A DNA stretch of 64,000 bases, taken from Bacteroidales bacterium. GTDB taxonomy: Bacteria > Bacteroidota > Bacteroidia > Bacteroidales > P3. Under the pieces are notes generated by a model. The model was not told where the DNA came from, made no database searches, and saw nothing but the letters and a program-made list of their open reading frames with translations. The DNA is taken from the NCBI GenBank assembly GCA_017429685.1, contig JAFROL010000027.1, positions 1-64,000 of the forward strand, in the 5' to 3' direction. Shown here piece by piece: positions 47,681-55,943 of the stretch. Made by a program: the position numbers and the translations under genes. Position 1 is the stretch's first letter; every line of letters starts with the position of its first letter.

Positions 47681-47975
47681 GCGACACACCCCGCCCGTTG
47701 GGCACCCCTCTCCGAGAGGGGATGTCGCGGTAGCAGTCTGGACGTCTGTTAGTTTGACGCAACTATTTACGAGAAAAAAACGACTGCGTAGCCATCCCCT
47801 CTCGGAGAGGGGTGCCCAACGGGCGGGGTGTGTCGCATCGGCAATCCGTCGCACCGTCAATGTGTAGCTGTGAAACACAGGGCAATCCGTCGCACTAGTA
47901 AAACTAACTGACATCCAGACCGCTACCGCGACATCCCCTCTCGGAGAGGGGTGCCCAACGGGCGGGGTGTGTCGC
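47681..47975. repeat. Three copies of a GC-rich repeat, one direct and two inverted
   Basis: A segment of about 75 bp at 47681-47755 reads gcgacacaccccgcccgttgg, then gcacccctctccgagagggg and a tail. It recurs inverted at 47900-47975 almost in full, and a shorter inverted copy lies at 47793-47836. Each carries the inner palindrome cccctct(c)cgagagggg. Pairing of the outer copies would give a very large hairpin. No transposase or gene is visible in the 780-bp gap 47293-48072. Confidence 0.85.
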
Positions 47976-47979
47976 ACCG

Positions 47980-48072
47980 GCAATCCGTCGCACTAGCAAT
48001 CCGTCGCACCAGCAATCCGTTGCACCGGCAATCCGTCGCACCGGCAATCCGTCGCACCGGCAATCCGTCGCA
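47980..48072. repeat. 16-bp tandem repeats next to the mnmA stop
   Basis: Units of the form ggcaatccgtcgcacc (16 bp, with variants ggcaatccgtcgcact and agcaatccgttgcacc) run about six times up to the mnmA stop codon. Isolated copies lie at 47830 and 47882. Confidence 0.85.
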
Positions 48073-49188
<1,116 letters not shown>

Positions 49189-49208
49189 TGTTGAGAATTC
49201 GTTAATTC

Positions 49209-49350
49209 GTTAATTTGTTAATTCGTTAGTGGCTGATGCGGACTATTGTTAATGTGTAAATTCGTTAATTTGTTAATTCGTTAGTGGCTGACGCGGTCTT
49301 TTGTTAATGTGTAAATTCGTTAATTTGTTAATTCGTTAGTGGCTGACGCG
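49209..49350. repeat. 55-bp tandem repeats containing 8-bp gttaattc units
   Basis: gttaatttg recurs at 49209, 49264 and 49319, so the period is exactly 55 bp. Each copy has gttaatttgttaattcgtta, gtggctgacgcgg and gttaatgtgtaaattc. Similar words appear at 51.79 kb and, as coding DNA, inside the giant gene near 38155-38190. This is most of the 367-bp gap 49189-49555; the rest is AT-rich with no gene. Confidence 0.9.
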
Positions 49351-49520
49351 GTTCTCGGTTCTCAGTTCTCATTGCCTTCGGCAAGAAATTTCACAAATTA
49401 ATTTCTAATTATTTTCTTCCGCTTTCAGCTTTATTCTTTTTTGTCATCGAATTAATCGAATTGATCGAATTATTTTTTTCAAATTTGGTTCCGCGAGCGG
49501 AACGCGAATTCCAACGAATT

Positions 49521-49612
49521 GGCTGACGCGTCAGCCCGCTTTCCGCTTTCCGCTTTCAGCTTTCCGTTTCCCGCTCTCCGTTTTCCGCTTTCCGCTTTCC
49601 GCTCTCCGCTCC
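49521..49612 (-). repeat. 7-bp repeats at and beyond the end of the CNNM-type gene
   Basis: Units of tttccgc/tctccgc type run from about 49538 to 49612. The stop codon at 49556 lies inside the run, so the repeats encode the last residues (AESGKRKAENGERETES). A perfect 16-bp palindrome ggctgacgcgtcagcc (49521-49536) adjoins the run. Confidence 0.9.
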
Positions 49613-50683
49613 CTCCGTTTCTTCTTCTGGCAGGCGGATGCTTTTGAAGCGGCGTTGGCGTTGCTGCCAGCGTTCGCGGGCGAATTGCTGCATATCGCTC
49701 ACTTCGTCGTTTTCGTCGATGATTTCGAGTCCGAGGATGGTCTCGATGATGTCTTCGAGTGTCAGGATGCCCTGGAATCCGCCGTATTCGTCGATGATGA
49801 TGGCTATCTGCTCTTTGTGTTTGAGCAGCGAGTCCCATATTTCGCTGACCGACTGTTCCTCGTTGAAAAGCGGTATGTCGCGTTTGATATCTTTGAGTTT
49901 CTTGTTGAATTTGTCCTCGGCGAGGTCCTCGAGGGCGTCGCTGCGCAGGATGTAGCCGGTGATGTATTCGGGGTCGTCGGCATAGACGGGAATGCGGCTG
50001 AAGTGGCTGTATTCCTCCACTTTGTAGAATTCGCGCAGCGTCATCGACTCGGGAGCCACGGCGGCGACGCTGTGTGGGGTCATCACGTCGTAGGCCTTGA
50101 TGTTGTCGAGTTTGATGACGTTCTGGATAATCTTGTTCTCGTCCTCGTCGAGCACACCTTCGTCCTCGCCCACGTCGGCCATTGCCGCCACCTCTTCGCG
50201 GCTGACGGCGGCTTCGTCGTCTTTGTTGCTGAAAAGCCTGGTAAGCAGTCCGATGAGCAGTACTAGGGGGTACATCAGAATGATGAGGATGCGGATGGTG
50301 CCTGCCGTGAAGCCCATCAGGTGCTTCCACTGCGTGGTGCCGATGGTTTTGGGGATTATCTCCGAAAAGACCAATATCAGTATGGTGGTGAGGGCCGACA
50401 CCAGTCCGAACCACTGGCTGCCGAAAGCCTGTGTGGCTTGCGCACCCACGCCGGCGGCGCCGATGGTGTTGGCTATGGTGTTGAGCGACAGGATGGCGGC
50501 AATGGGTTTGCCGTTGTCGGTTTTGTATTGCTTGAACCGTGTGGCGGGTTTGAAACCGGCATCCTCGCGCATAGTGATGTATGACAGCGGTGTGGACATC
50601 AGCACAGACTCCAGGATGGAGCAGAGGAAGGATATTGCCATTGCTCCGAACAGGAAAAGGAGCAGAAGGGTTAGGTGTGACAT
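49556..50683 (-). CDS. CNNM/CorC (HlyC-like) transporter with DUF21 and CBS domains
   Basis: This 375-residue membrane protein has an N-terminal DUF21 domain with three to four membrane segments (about 1-150, starting TLLLLFLFGAMAISFLCSILES). Two CBS motifs follow (about 200-320, with VMTPHSVAAVAPESMTLREF and IAIIIDEYGGFQGILTLEDI). This family is linked to Mg/Co export. The usual C-terminal CorC_HlyC transporter-associated domain is absent. Instead the protein ends in a repeat-encoded charged tail (GAESGKRKAENGERETES). Confidence 0.9.
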   Translation of the reverse strand: MSHLTLLLLFLFGAMAISFLCSILESVLMSTPLSYITMREDAGFKPATRFKQYKTDNGKPIAAILSLNTIANTIGAAGVGAQATQAFGSQWFGLVSALTTILILVFSEIIPKTIGTTQWKHLMGFTAGTIRILIILMYPLVLLIGLLTRLFSNKDDEAAVSREEVAAMADVGEDEGVLDEDENKIIQNVIKLDNIKAYDVMTPHSVAAVAPESMTLREFYKVEEYSHFSRIPVYADDPEYITGYILRSDALEDLAEDKFNKKLKDIKRDIPLFNEEQSVSEIWDSLLKHKEQIAIIIDEYGGFQGILTLEDIIETILGLEIIDENDEVSDMQQFARERWQQRQRRFKSIRLPEEETEGAESGKRKAENGERETES

Positions 50684-50702
50684 TGTGAATTCGTTAATCT
50701 GT

Positions 50703-50791
50703 TAGTGACCTGTGATAAGTGACCTGTGACCTGTGACCCGTGACCTGTGACCCGTGACCTGTGAAACGAGCGCGTTCGTGTCACGGGTCAC
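50703..50791. repeat. 7-bp gtgacct/gtgaccc repeats with an inverted segment
   Basis: Units of gtgacct and gtgaccc run from about 50704 to 50764. The last ones (gtgacccgtgac, 50747-50758) are matched by the inverted gtcacgggtcac at 50780-50791, so a 12-bp stem can form just past the EamA gene's stop. No T-run follows. Confidence 0.85.
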
Positions 50792-50811
50792 TCGTCACTA
50801 TTCACAGTCAA

Positions 50812-51747
50812 TTATAACGATGATATTTCTTTTTTATTGTCTGTTTTGTTGCTTTGCAGGGCGATAATAATTACGGCGATGAAAATCAGCAGGATGCCGA
50901 GACCGAGGCGTGCCGAGAATTCCTCGCCGAAGAGGAAGATGCCTATCAGCACCGCCGTCGTCGGCTCCAGAGCGCCCATAATGGCCGTCGGCGTGGAGCC
51001 GATGTATTTGGCGGCATAGACCATCATCACCAAAGCCAGGATGGCGGGCACCACGGCGAGCCAGCTGACGAGGAACCAGCTTGTTGCCGACTGCGGCACC
51101 TGAAGGCCTCCGTTGAGCAGTGCCATCACCAGGTTGCCCAAGGCGCAGTAGATCAGCACGTAGAAATTGATTTTGAACGACGACATCTTAAGGTTGGCGC
51201 GGTTCATAACGATGATGTAGATGGCATAGGTCAGCGCCGACGCCAGCACCAGCGCGACGCCTGCGGCCGGCAGGCGGCCTCCGCCGGGGGTCCAGTAGAG
51301 CAGCATCACGCCGACAAACGACAGCACTATCGACAGCGTCGTGACGCCCGTCAGCCGCTCCTTGAAGAATATGGCCATAATGGCCGCGGTCATCACAGGA
51401 TAGACAAACAGTATGGTCGATGCCACCCCCACGGCCATGAGGCGGAAACTGACATAGAGCGTCAGCGACGACACGAGGAAAAGCAGTCCGAGGGCGGTCA
51501 GCACTCCAAATTCGCGCCGCGTTACGCGCAGGCTCTCCTTGCGGCAGAGCATGACGATTGCTATAATGATGAATGCCAGTCCAAAACGCCAGAACAGAAC
51601 GCTTTGAGGCAGCATCCCTTCGCGGTAAAGCTGCGCCCCTAGAGGGTTGGTGCCGTAGCACACCGCCGCCCCGATTCCACACAAAGTGCCGAATATTTTT
51701 TTGTTGGTTGTTACTTTAATTGGTTGGATATGTTGAAGTTTAGTCAT
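50812..51747 (-). CDS. EamA/DMT-family transporter
   Basis: This 311-residue protein has ten predicted membrane segments in two EamA halves, for example FGTLCGIGAAVCYGTNPLG and the second-half SWLAVVPAILALVMMVYAAKYIGSTPTAIMGALEP. Such proteins move small metabolites, often amino acids or nucleotides, across the inner membrane; the substrate cannot be told. I chose the start at 51747 (MTKLQHIQ). The more upstream ATG at 51774 overlaps the -7 box and so lies before the likely transcription start. Confidence 0.88.
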   Translation of the reverse strand: MTKLQHIQPIKVTTNKKIFGTLCGIGAAVCYGTNPLGAQLYREGMLPQSVLFWRFGLAFIIIAIVMLCRKESLRVTRREFGVLTALGLLFLVSSLTLYVSFRLMAVGVASTILFVYPVMTAAIMAIFFKERLTGVTTLSIVLSFVGVMLLYWTPGGGRLPAAGVALVLASALTYAIYIIVMNRANLKMSSFKINFYVLIYCALGNLVMALLNGGLQVPQSATSWFLVSWLAVVPAILALVMMVYAAKYIGSTPTAIMGALEPTTAVLIGIFLFGEEFSARLGLGILLIFIAVIIIALQSNKTDNKKEISSL

Positions 51748-51771
51748 ATTGTACGATTCGTTATGAATTTG

Positions 51772-51779
51772 CAAAGGTA
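51772..51779 (-). promoter_or_regulatory. -7 box of the EamA transporter gene
   Basis: The minus strand reads TACCTTTG, a perfect match. With a start site about 7 nt downstream, only the ATG at 51747 can be used. Confidence 0.55.
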
Positions 51780-51837
51780 CGATTATTTTTTAATGTGTTA
51801 ATTCGTAAATGTGTTAATGTGTTAGTGCTAACGCGGT

Positions 51838-51900
51838 CCTCCGTTCTCACTTCTCACATCTCCGTTCTCACATCTCCGTTCTCACATCTCACTTCTCCGT
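51838..51900. repeat. ccgttct/cacatct tandem repeats
   Basis: ccgttctcacttct and ccgttctcacatct units (14 bp, that is 2x7) are repeated about four times between the EamA promoter and the 11-bp palindrome. The 7-bp half ccgttct is the same unit as inside mnmA. Confidence 0.8.
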
Positions 51901-51934
51901 CCCCCTCTCCCCTTTTTCGCACTCCGTTCGGATG

Positions 51935-51985
51935 CAGTTCTTATATCGTTCTTATATTGGCGATATAAGAACGATATAAGAACTG
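51935..51985. repeat. Perfect 51-bp palindrome of 11-bp units
   Basis: Two 23-nt arms (51935-51957 and 51963-51985) match perfectly around the 5-nt loop tggcg. Each arm has two 11-bp units (gttcttatatc, gttcttatatt on the left; cgatataagaa twice on the right). It lies in the gap between the EamA gene and the RyR-domain gene. Confidence 0.95.
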
Positions 51986-52081
51986 AATACCTTCGGTATG
52001 GAAAAAGGCGATGCCGGTGGCAGGACAACGGAGTGTGTCCCCTGCCATCGGAATGGTGCCTGTCGGGCAGAAGAGGAAAGG

Positions 52082-53023
52082 CTATTTCCGACGCTCCAGG
52101 TTGTAGCCCAGCTTGGCCACGAGCTTTATTGTGTTGAGAGCCATAATGCGGTCGTACTCCTTTTCAGAGTCGGGAAGGGCGGAATATGGCACCAGGTCGG
52201 GATGCTTCCTGTTGGCGTCGTCGCGCTCCGGGCCATAGGTCCACCCCTGCTCCATACGCGCCGCGGCCCACACTTCGTGAGCGTTTTCGGCAATGGCTTC
52301 CTGCAGTTCGAGCAGGTCGTCGGAAAGGTGTATTTCGTCGAGGCTGATGGGCGACGGGATGTAGTCGTCGACCGTTTGGAGCACACGGACCATATAGTTT
52401 TGCGACTCGTGCCAGGCCTTCAGGAAATCGGACGTGTCCACGGAGCAATGCATTCCCTCCTTGGGGTCGAAAACGACGACCGTGGCGGCATCGGCGCTGA
52501 GCACGACGACGGCGTGGTTGGGGTCGTCCTCGTCGTCGGGAAGCTGCGGATAGAGCTTGTCGCGGTCCACAACCACAAGGATGTCGTTGTCGAGGTCGAG
52601 TGCCTTGCGGATGTCATCGATGGTGGCATCGTAGACGCGCGAGACCATAAGTCCGTGTTGCACAAGCAGCTGCCCTATGGTATGGAGTGGCGTGCCTTGT
52701 GGTGTGAGCCAGTGGTTTTTGCGGGCCGTGGCGAGGACATCCTTCTCGTCGAAGGCAATGCCCCTGCGATGCAGGACGTAAGTTTCGCAAAGCACACTGC
52801 AGATGTTGTCGCCGCTTTCGGCTGCGAGTTTCATCATCGGCAGGGTGTCGTAGCAGGCACACATATCGTCGTCGACCTCCAGGGCTATCCTCATCGTCTC
52901 GCTGATTTCGGGCTCGGCCCCGATGGCTTGCAGCACCTCGAGGGTTTCGTCCCCGCTGGCGTTGCCGTCGAGGAATGTCGCCAGCATCTCGTCAGATATA
53001 TCGTTATTGCTTTTCATATTCAC
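52082..53023 (-). CDS. C39-peptidase-like protein with C-terminal RyR domain, linked to a sigma factor
   Basis: This is a 313-residue cytosolic protein. Residues 6-54 (DEMLATFLDGNASGDETLEVLQ) look like the N-terminal helices of Bacteroidota anti-sigma-like proteins. Residues about 70-190 resemble a C39/papain-like fold, with candidate catalytic Cys75 (GDNICSVLCE), His170 (PNHAVVVL) and Asp186 (VVFDP). Residues about 235-307 (ENAHEVWAAARMEQGWTYG, then MALNTIKLVAKLGY) match the RyR domain. Its start overlaps the sigma-factor gene by 20 bp. The combination suggests regulated control of the sigma factor. The C39 assignment is by motif order only; the RyR call is firmer. Confidence 0.72.
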   Translation of the reverse strand: MNMKSNNDISDEMLATFLDGNASGDETLEVLQAIGAEPEISETMRIALEVDDDMCACYDTLPMMKLAAESGDNICSVLCETYVLHRRGIAFDEKDVLATARKNHWLTPQGTPLHTIGQLLVQHGLMVSRVYDATIDDIRKALDLDNDILVVVDRDKLYPQLPDDEDDPNHAVVVLSADAATVVVFDPKEGMHCSVDTSDFLKAWHESQNYMVRVLQTVDDYIPSPISLDEIHLSDDLLELQEAIAENAHEVWAAARMEQGWTYGPERDDANRKHPDLVPYSALPDSEKEYDRIMALNTIKLVAKLGYNLERRK

Positions 53024-53552
53024 GTTTGTCTTTAAGGGCCACTTTGGTCAGCTGGGCCATAGCGCGCCGTTTTATGTTGTACAGGTTGGCCACGGTGATG
53101 TGCATCTCGGCGGCAAGCTTTTCGGGCTCAAGGTCGTCGAGGACAAGGCGTTGTATGATATACACATACCGTTTGTTGGGCATCTGAGCGAAAAGCCGCT
53201 GCAGGTCGGCGGTGGCGTCGTCGGTGACGTCGGTCTGGCACTCCTGACTTTCATAAAGAGCCTCCTGGTCGCGGTTTTCTATCACCTTGCGCTTTTTGAG
53301 GAAGAAACGCACGGCGGTGACCTTGAGCCACTGGTAGACGCTGCTGCGGTACTGGAAGTCGCGCAGCTTGCGGGCGTCGTCGGCCATCAGGTAGAGGTAG
53401 AGCTCGTTGACAAGCTCGTTGTATTCCACCTCATAGTCGAACACACGGCGTATGATGCTGCAGAACAACGGGCGACACTGGACGAAGAAGAAACGCTCCG
53501 TCACGCGGTTGTCTCTGGCTATCAGTCCTTCTATGATTTCGCGGTCAGTCAT
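53004..53552 (-). CDS. ECF-like RNA polymerase sigma factor
   Basis: This 182-residue sigma-70-family protein has region 2 (RPLFCSIIRRVFDYEVEYNELVNELYLYL and a VYQWLKVTAVRFFLKK segment) and region 4 with a helix-turn-helix (LEPEKLAAEMHITVANLYNIKRRAMAQL). It lacks regions 1 and 3, as ECF factors do. It precedes and overlaps the C39/RyR gene, so the two are co-transcribed and probably functionally linked. The regulon is unknown. Confidence 0.88.
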   Translation of the reverse strand: MTDREIIEGLIARDNRVTERFFFVQCRPLFCSIIRRVFDYEVEYNELVNELYLYLMADDARKLRDFQYRSSVYQWLKVTAVRFFLKKRKVIENRDQEALYESQECQTDVTDDATADLQRLFAQMPNKRYVYIIQRLVLDDLEPEKLAAEMHITVANLYNIKRRAMAQLTKVALKDKREYEKQ

Positions 53553-53591
53553 AAGGTCGATGGCGGGTCGTTTGCTGATGGATAACGATGT

Positions 53592-54428
53592 CTACTTCAG
53601 TCGGAAACGGATGGCTATGGGGTAGTGGTCGGAGATGTAGGGCACACCGTAGTTGCCGTTGAGGGTGCGGAAGCGGCGCACATCGATTCCGCGGACGAAG
53701 AAATGGTCGATGACAGCACCTTGGTCGTTGCCGAAAGCGTTGTATGTGATGCTGTTGCTGGTGCGTCGCGTCATCTTGCGGGCATCTTGCAGACCGCAGC
53801 GGTAGAATTTCTGGAAAATGGGGTCGTCGATGGTCGAGTTCATATCGCCGCCAACGATGATGGGGATGTCGGCAGACGAAAGCGAATCGACCAGCGCGGC
53901 AATCTGGCACGTCGATTTGGCGCGGGCTTTCTTCCCGACGTGGTCGAGATGCGTGTTGAGATAGAAGAATTCCTTGCCACTGTCGCGGTCGCGGAAGCGC
54001 GCGATGGTGACGGTGCGCCGGCAGGCGGCATCCCATCCGAGCGACGGTGTGCGGGGCGTCTCGCTGAGCCAGCGTGTGGTGTGCCACACCAGTTCCAGGC
54101 GGTTGACATTGTAGTATATGGCCATAAACTCGCCCTCGCTGAGACCGTTGTCGCGCCCCACGCCGATGCGGCGATAGTCGGAAAGGTTCCTGTCGAGGTA
54201 CTCGAGCTGGCCGGCCAGCGCCTCCTGCATACCTATGGCATCGGGCTTCTCGTCGCGAATCATCTTGACAACGGCTCCGCGGCGGTTGTCCCAGCAGTTG
54301 TCGCCATCGATTTGATAGTATGGATTATACCTTATATTGAAAGAGATGACTTTGAAGGTCTGTGCCTGTAAGGAGAAGGTGGCTATAATCGATACTACTA
54401 GAAAAAAGGACTTTAATAATCTTAGCAT
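53592..54428 (-). CDS. Exported endonuclease/exonuclease/phosphatase-family protein
   Basis: This 278-residue protein has a signal peptide (LLKSFFLVVSIIATFSLQAQ). The EEP fold follows: FKVISFNIRYN, a metal-binding Glu in AIGMQEAL, FFYLNTHLDHVGKKA, PIIVGGDMNS and the final SDHYPIAIRF. Such Bacteroidota proteins hydrolyse phosphodiesters, commonly in lipids, sugars or nucleic acids; the substrate is not predictable. I set the start at 54428 (MLRLLKSF), because the 42 upstream codons read Cys- and Phe-rich sequence unlike a leader. Confidence 0.87.
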   Translation of the reverse strand: MLRLLKSFFLVVSIIATFSLQAQTFKVISFNIRYNPYYQIDGDNCWDNRRGAVVKMIRDEKPDAIGMQEALAGQLEYLDRNLSDYRRIGVGRDNGLSEGEFMAIYYNVNRLELVWHTTRWLSETPRTPSLGWDAACRRTVTIARFRDRDSGKEFFYLNTHLDHVGKKARAKSTCQIAALVDSLSSADIPIIVGGDMNSTIDDPIFQKFYRCGLQDARKMTRRTSNSITYNAFGNDQGAVIDHFFVRGIDVRRFRTLNGNYGVPYISDHYPIAIRFRLK

Positions 54429-54564
54429 ATCATCTAATTCAAATGTTTTAAAATTATAGTAACGACAGAAAATTGTATTTATTGTGGTAAAAAATATAAA
54501 AAAATGTGGGCAGACTGCTTTTTTTTTGCAGAGCTGCCCACAGGGTTGTTGCACAGCGTGGTGC

Positions 54565-55017
54565 CTACTGTTTGGAATCGCTGTTTTTCAGGTGTTTTAT
54601 CATTGCATCGAGTGCTTCGACAAACGCTTCCGGCCGTGTTGTCCCGGCATCCGGGTTCTGCCAGGCTTTTGCCAAGCAGGCAGGAATGTTTTTTGCCTTC
54701 TCTTCCAAATGTTTGCCCTTGGAAGTGAGGCTGACCAGCGTCTGGCGTCCGTCGGCGATGCCACGTGTGCGGATAAGGAGTCCGTCGCGCTCCATACGCT
54801 GCAGCAGAGGCGTGACGGTGTTGGTGTCGAGCACCAGGCGATGCGCTATGTCGCTGACCAGCAGGTTGTCCTGTTCCCACAGCACCAGCATCACGATATA
54901 CTGCGGATAGGTGAGCCCCAGCGGCTCGAGTAGCGGCCGATAGGCCTGCGTGACAAGGCGCGAGGCGGTGTAGAGGCGGAAACACACCTGGTTGTCGAGT
55001 TTCAGCTGGTCGTACAT
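54565..55017 (-). CDS. ohrR: MarR-family peroxide sensor, OhrR type
   Basis: This 150-residue winged-helix repressor begins MYDQLKLDNQVCFRLYTASR, which holds the conserved N-terminal Cys12 that senses organic hydroperoxides in OhrR. YRPLLEPLGLTYPQYIVMLVLWE is also highly typical. The start is 55017, 2 bp after the peroxidase stop; a longer frame upstream is spurious overlap. Being in one operon with a glutathione peroxidase, it should repress this operon until oxidised. Confidence 0.9.
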   Translation of the reverse strand: MYDQLKLDNQVCFRLYTASRLVTQAYRPLLEPLGLTYPQYIVMLVLWEQDNLLVSDIAHRLVLDTNTVTPLLQRMERDGLLIRTRGIADGRQTLVSLTSKGKHLEEKAKNIPACLAKAWQNPDAGTTRPEAFVEALDAMIKHLKNSDSKQ

Positions 55018-55019
55018 AG

Positions 55020-55559
55020 TCAGAGCATTGCTTCGATTTCGGACTCGAAACTTTTGGGTTCCTCGGTCGGCGGGAAACGCTTGACGGTCTTGCCGTCGCG
55101 CGAGATGAGGAACTTGGTGAAATTCCACCTGATGTCGCTTTCCTTTTTGTAGCTTTTGCTGATGCCTTTGAGCATCGTTGCCGTTGCTTTGGCCTTGAGG
55201 CCTTTGTACTCCTCGGTGGGAGCCTGCTCCTTGAGGTAGGTGAAGATGGGGTGCTCGTTATCGCCGTTGACGTCGATCTTCTTCATAATCTGGAAGGTAA
55301 CGCCATAGTTGACGCGGCAGAATTCCTGTATCTCGCCGTCGCTGCCGGGGTCCTGTTCTGCAAACTGGTTGCAGGGGAATCCGATGATGACGAGACCGCG
55401 GTCGCGATACTTCTCGTTAAGCGCTTCGAGGCCGTCGAACTGGGGCGTGAAGCCGCACTTGGAGGCGGTGTTGACAATGAGAAGGACCTTGCCTTCGAAC
55501 TCTTTGAAATCAATTTCCTTGCCGTTGCTGGCAAAAGCTTTAAAATCGTAAATAGCCAT
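55020..55559 (-). CDS. Glutathione peroxidase-family thiol peroxidase
   Basis: This 179-residue protein reduces hydroperoxides, in bacteria usually with thioredoxin. The peroxidatic Cys35 lies in VNTASKCGFTPQ. The family blocks IIGFPCNQFAEQDPG and DIRWNFTKFLISRDG supply the Gln, Trp and Asn partners. A cysteine (not selenocysteine) variant of normal length. It is followed after 2 bp by ohrR. Confidence 0.94.
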   Translation of the reverse strand: MAIYDFKAFASNGKEIDFKEFEGKVLLIVNTASKCGFTPQFDGLEALNEKYRDRGLVIIGFPCNQFAEQDPGSDGEIQEFCRVNYGVTFQIMKKIDVNGDNEHPIFTYLKEQAPTEEYKGLKAKATATMLKGISKSYKKESDIRWNFTKFLISRDGKTVKRFPPTEEPKSFESEIEAML

Positions 55560-55620
55560 TTCTGTATAATTATTTAATGTTTAAACCATATTGTTATTGT
55601 TTGCCGCGATCACATCATTT

Positions 55621-55737
55621 TCACGAGCCAGTTCTGGACACCGATTTTCGCGATGACATCATTTTGTGCACCAGTGCACCTTCGGTCAACTCGGTAACGA
55701 TGCCCTGAAGCATCTCTAAACTAACTTTAAAATCCAT
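55621..55737 (-). CDS. Possible 38-residue leader ORF before the peroxidase gene
   Basis: A short open frame (MDFKVSLEMLQGIVTELTEG...) lies inside the long leader of the gpx-ohrR operon. No family is recognised. The first half could form an amphipathic helix. It may be a leader peptide or chance. Confidence 0.25.
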   Translation of the reverse strand: MDFKVSLEMLQGIVTELTEGALVHKMMSSRKSVSRTGS

Positions 55738-55767
55738 AATAATATTACTTTTTTTTGTTTTTGATTT

Positions 55768-55781
55768 ATATCGTTCACGAT
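55768..55781. promoter_or_regulatory. Candidate OhrR operator at the gpx-ohrR promoter
   Basis: ATCGT-TC-ACGAT is an inverted repeat (55770-55781) placed just after the predicted gpx transcription start, an ideal place for a repressor. It shares ATATCGTnCACGAT with the palindrome at 55845. Confidence 0.5.
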
Positions 55782-55782
55782 G

Positions 55783-55816
55783 CAAAATTACACATTTTCC
55801 TAAACATACAAGCAAA
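55783..55816 (-). promoter_or_regulatory. Promoter of the gpx-ohrR operon
   Basis: The minus strand reads TTTG (55816-55813), a 22-bp spacer, then TAATTTTG (55790-55783), a perfect -7 box. The leader to gpx would be about 215 nt. Confidence 0.6.
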
Positions 55817-55844
55817 TTGTCAATAGTTTAACATTTTTTAACTT

Positions 55845-55862
55845 TATATCGTACACGATATA
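55845..55862. promoter_or_regulatory. 18-bp perfect palindrome, candidate OhrR operator
   Basis: TATATCGTACACGATATA is a perfect palindrome between the divergent gpx-ohrR and rpoN genes. Its core matches the imperfect site at 55768-55781, so one dimeric regulator, most simply OhrR, may bind both. Confidence 0.5.
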
Positions 55863-55943
55863 TTTTTTGAAATCCCCTATTTTTTCGGGTTATAGGATAA
55901 TAAAAAAAAGGAATCTTTGTTATTAAATAAAAAGTAAACTGAT

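Noticed and set aside
47681-48072. CRISPR array at the 16-bp and inverted repeats
   Set aside because: Units are contiguous or irregular with no unique spacers of 30-40 bp, and no cas genes are present.
50747-50791. Terminator of the EamA transporter gene
   Set aside because: The stem can form but is made of 7-bp repeats and has no following T-run, so I list it only as a repeat.
54429-54985. Overlapping minus-strand ORF across the ohrR and EEP-gene gap
   Set aside because: It is out of frame with ohrR and rich in Arg/His/Pro, as expected for a shadow frame.
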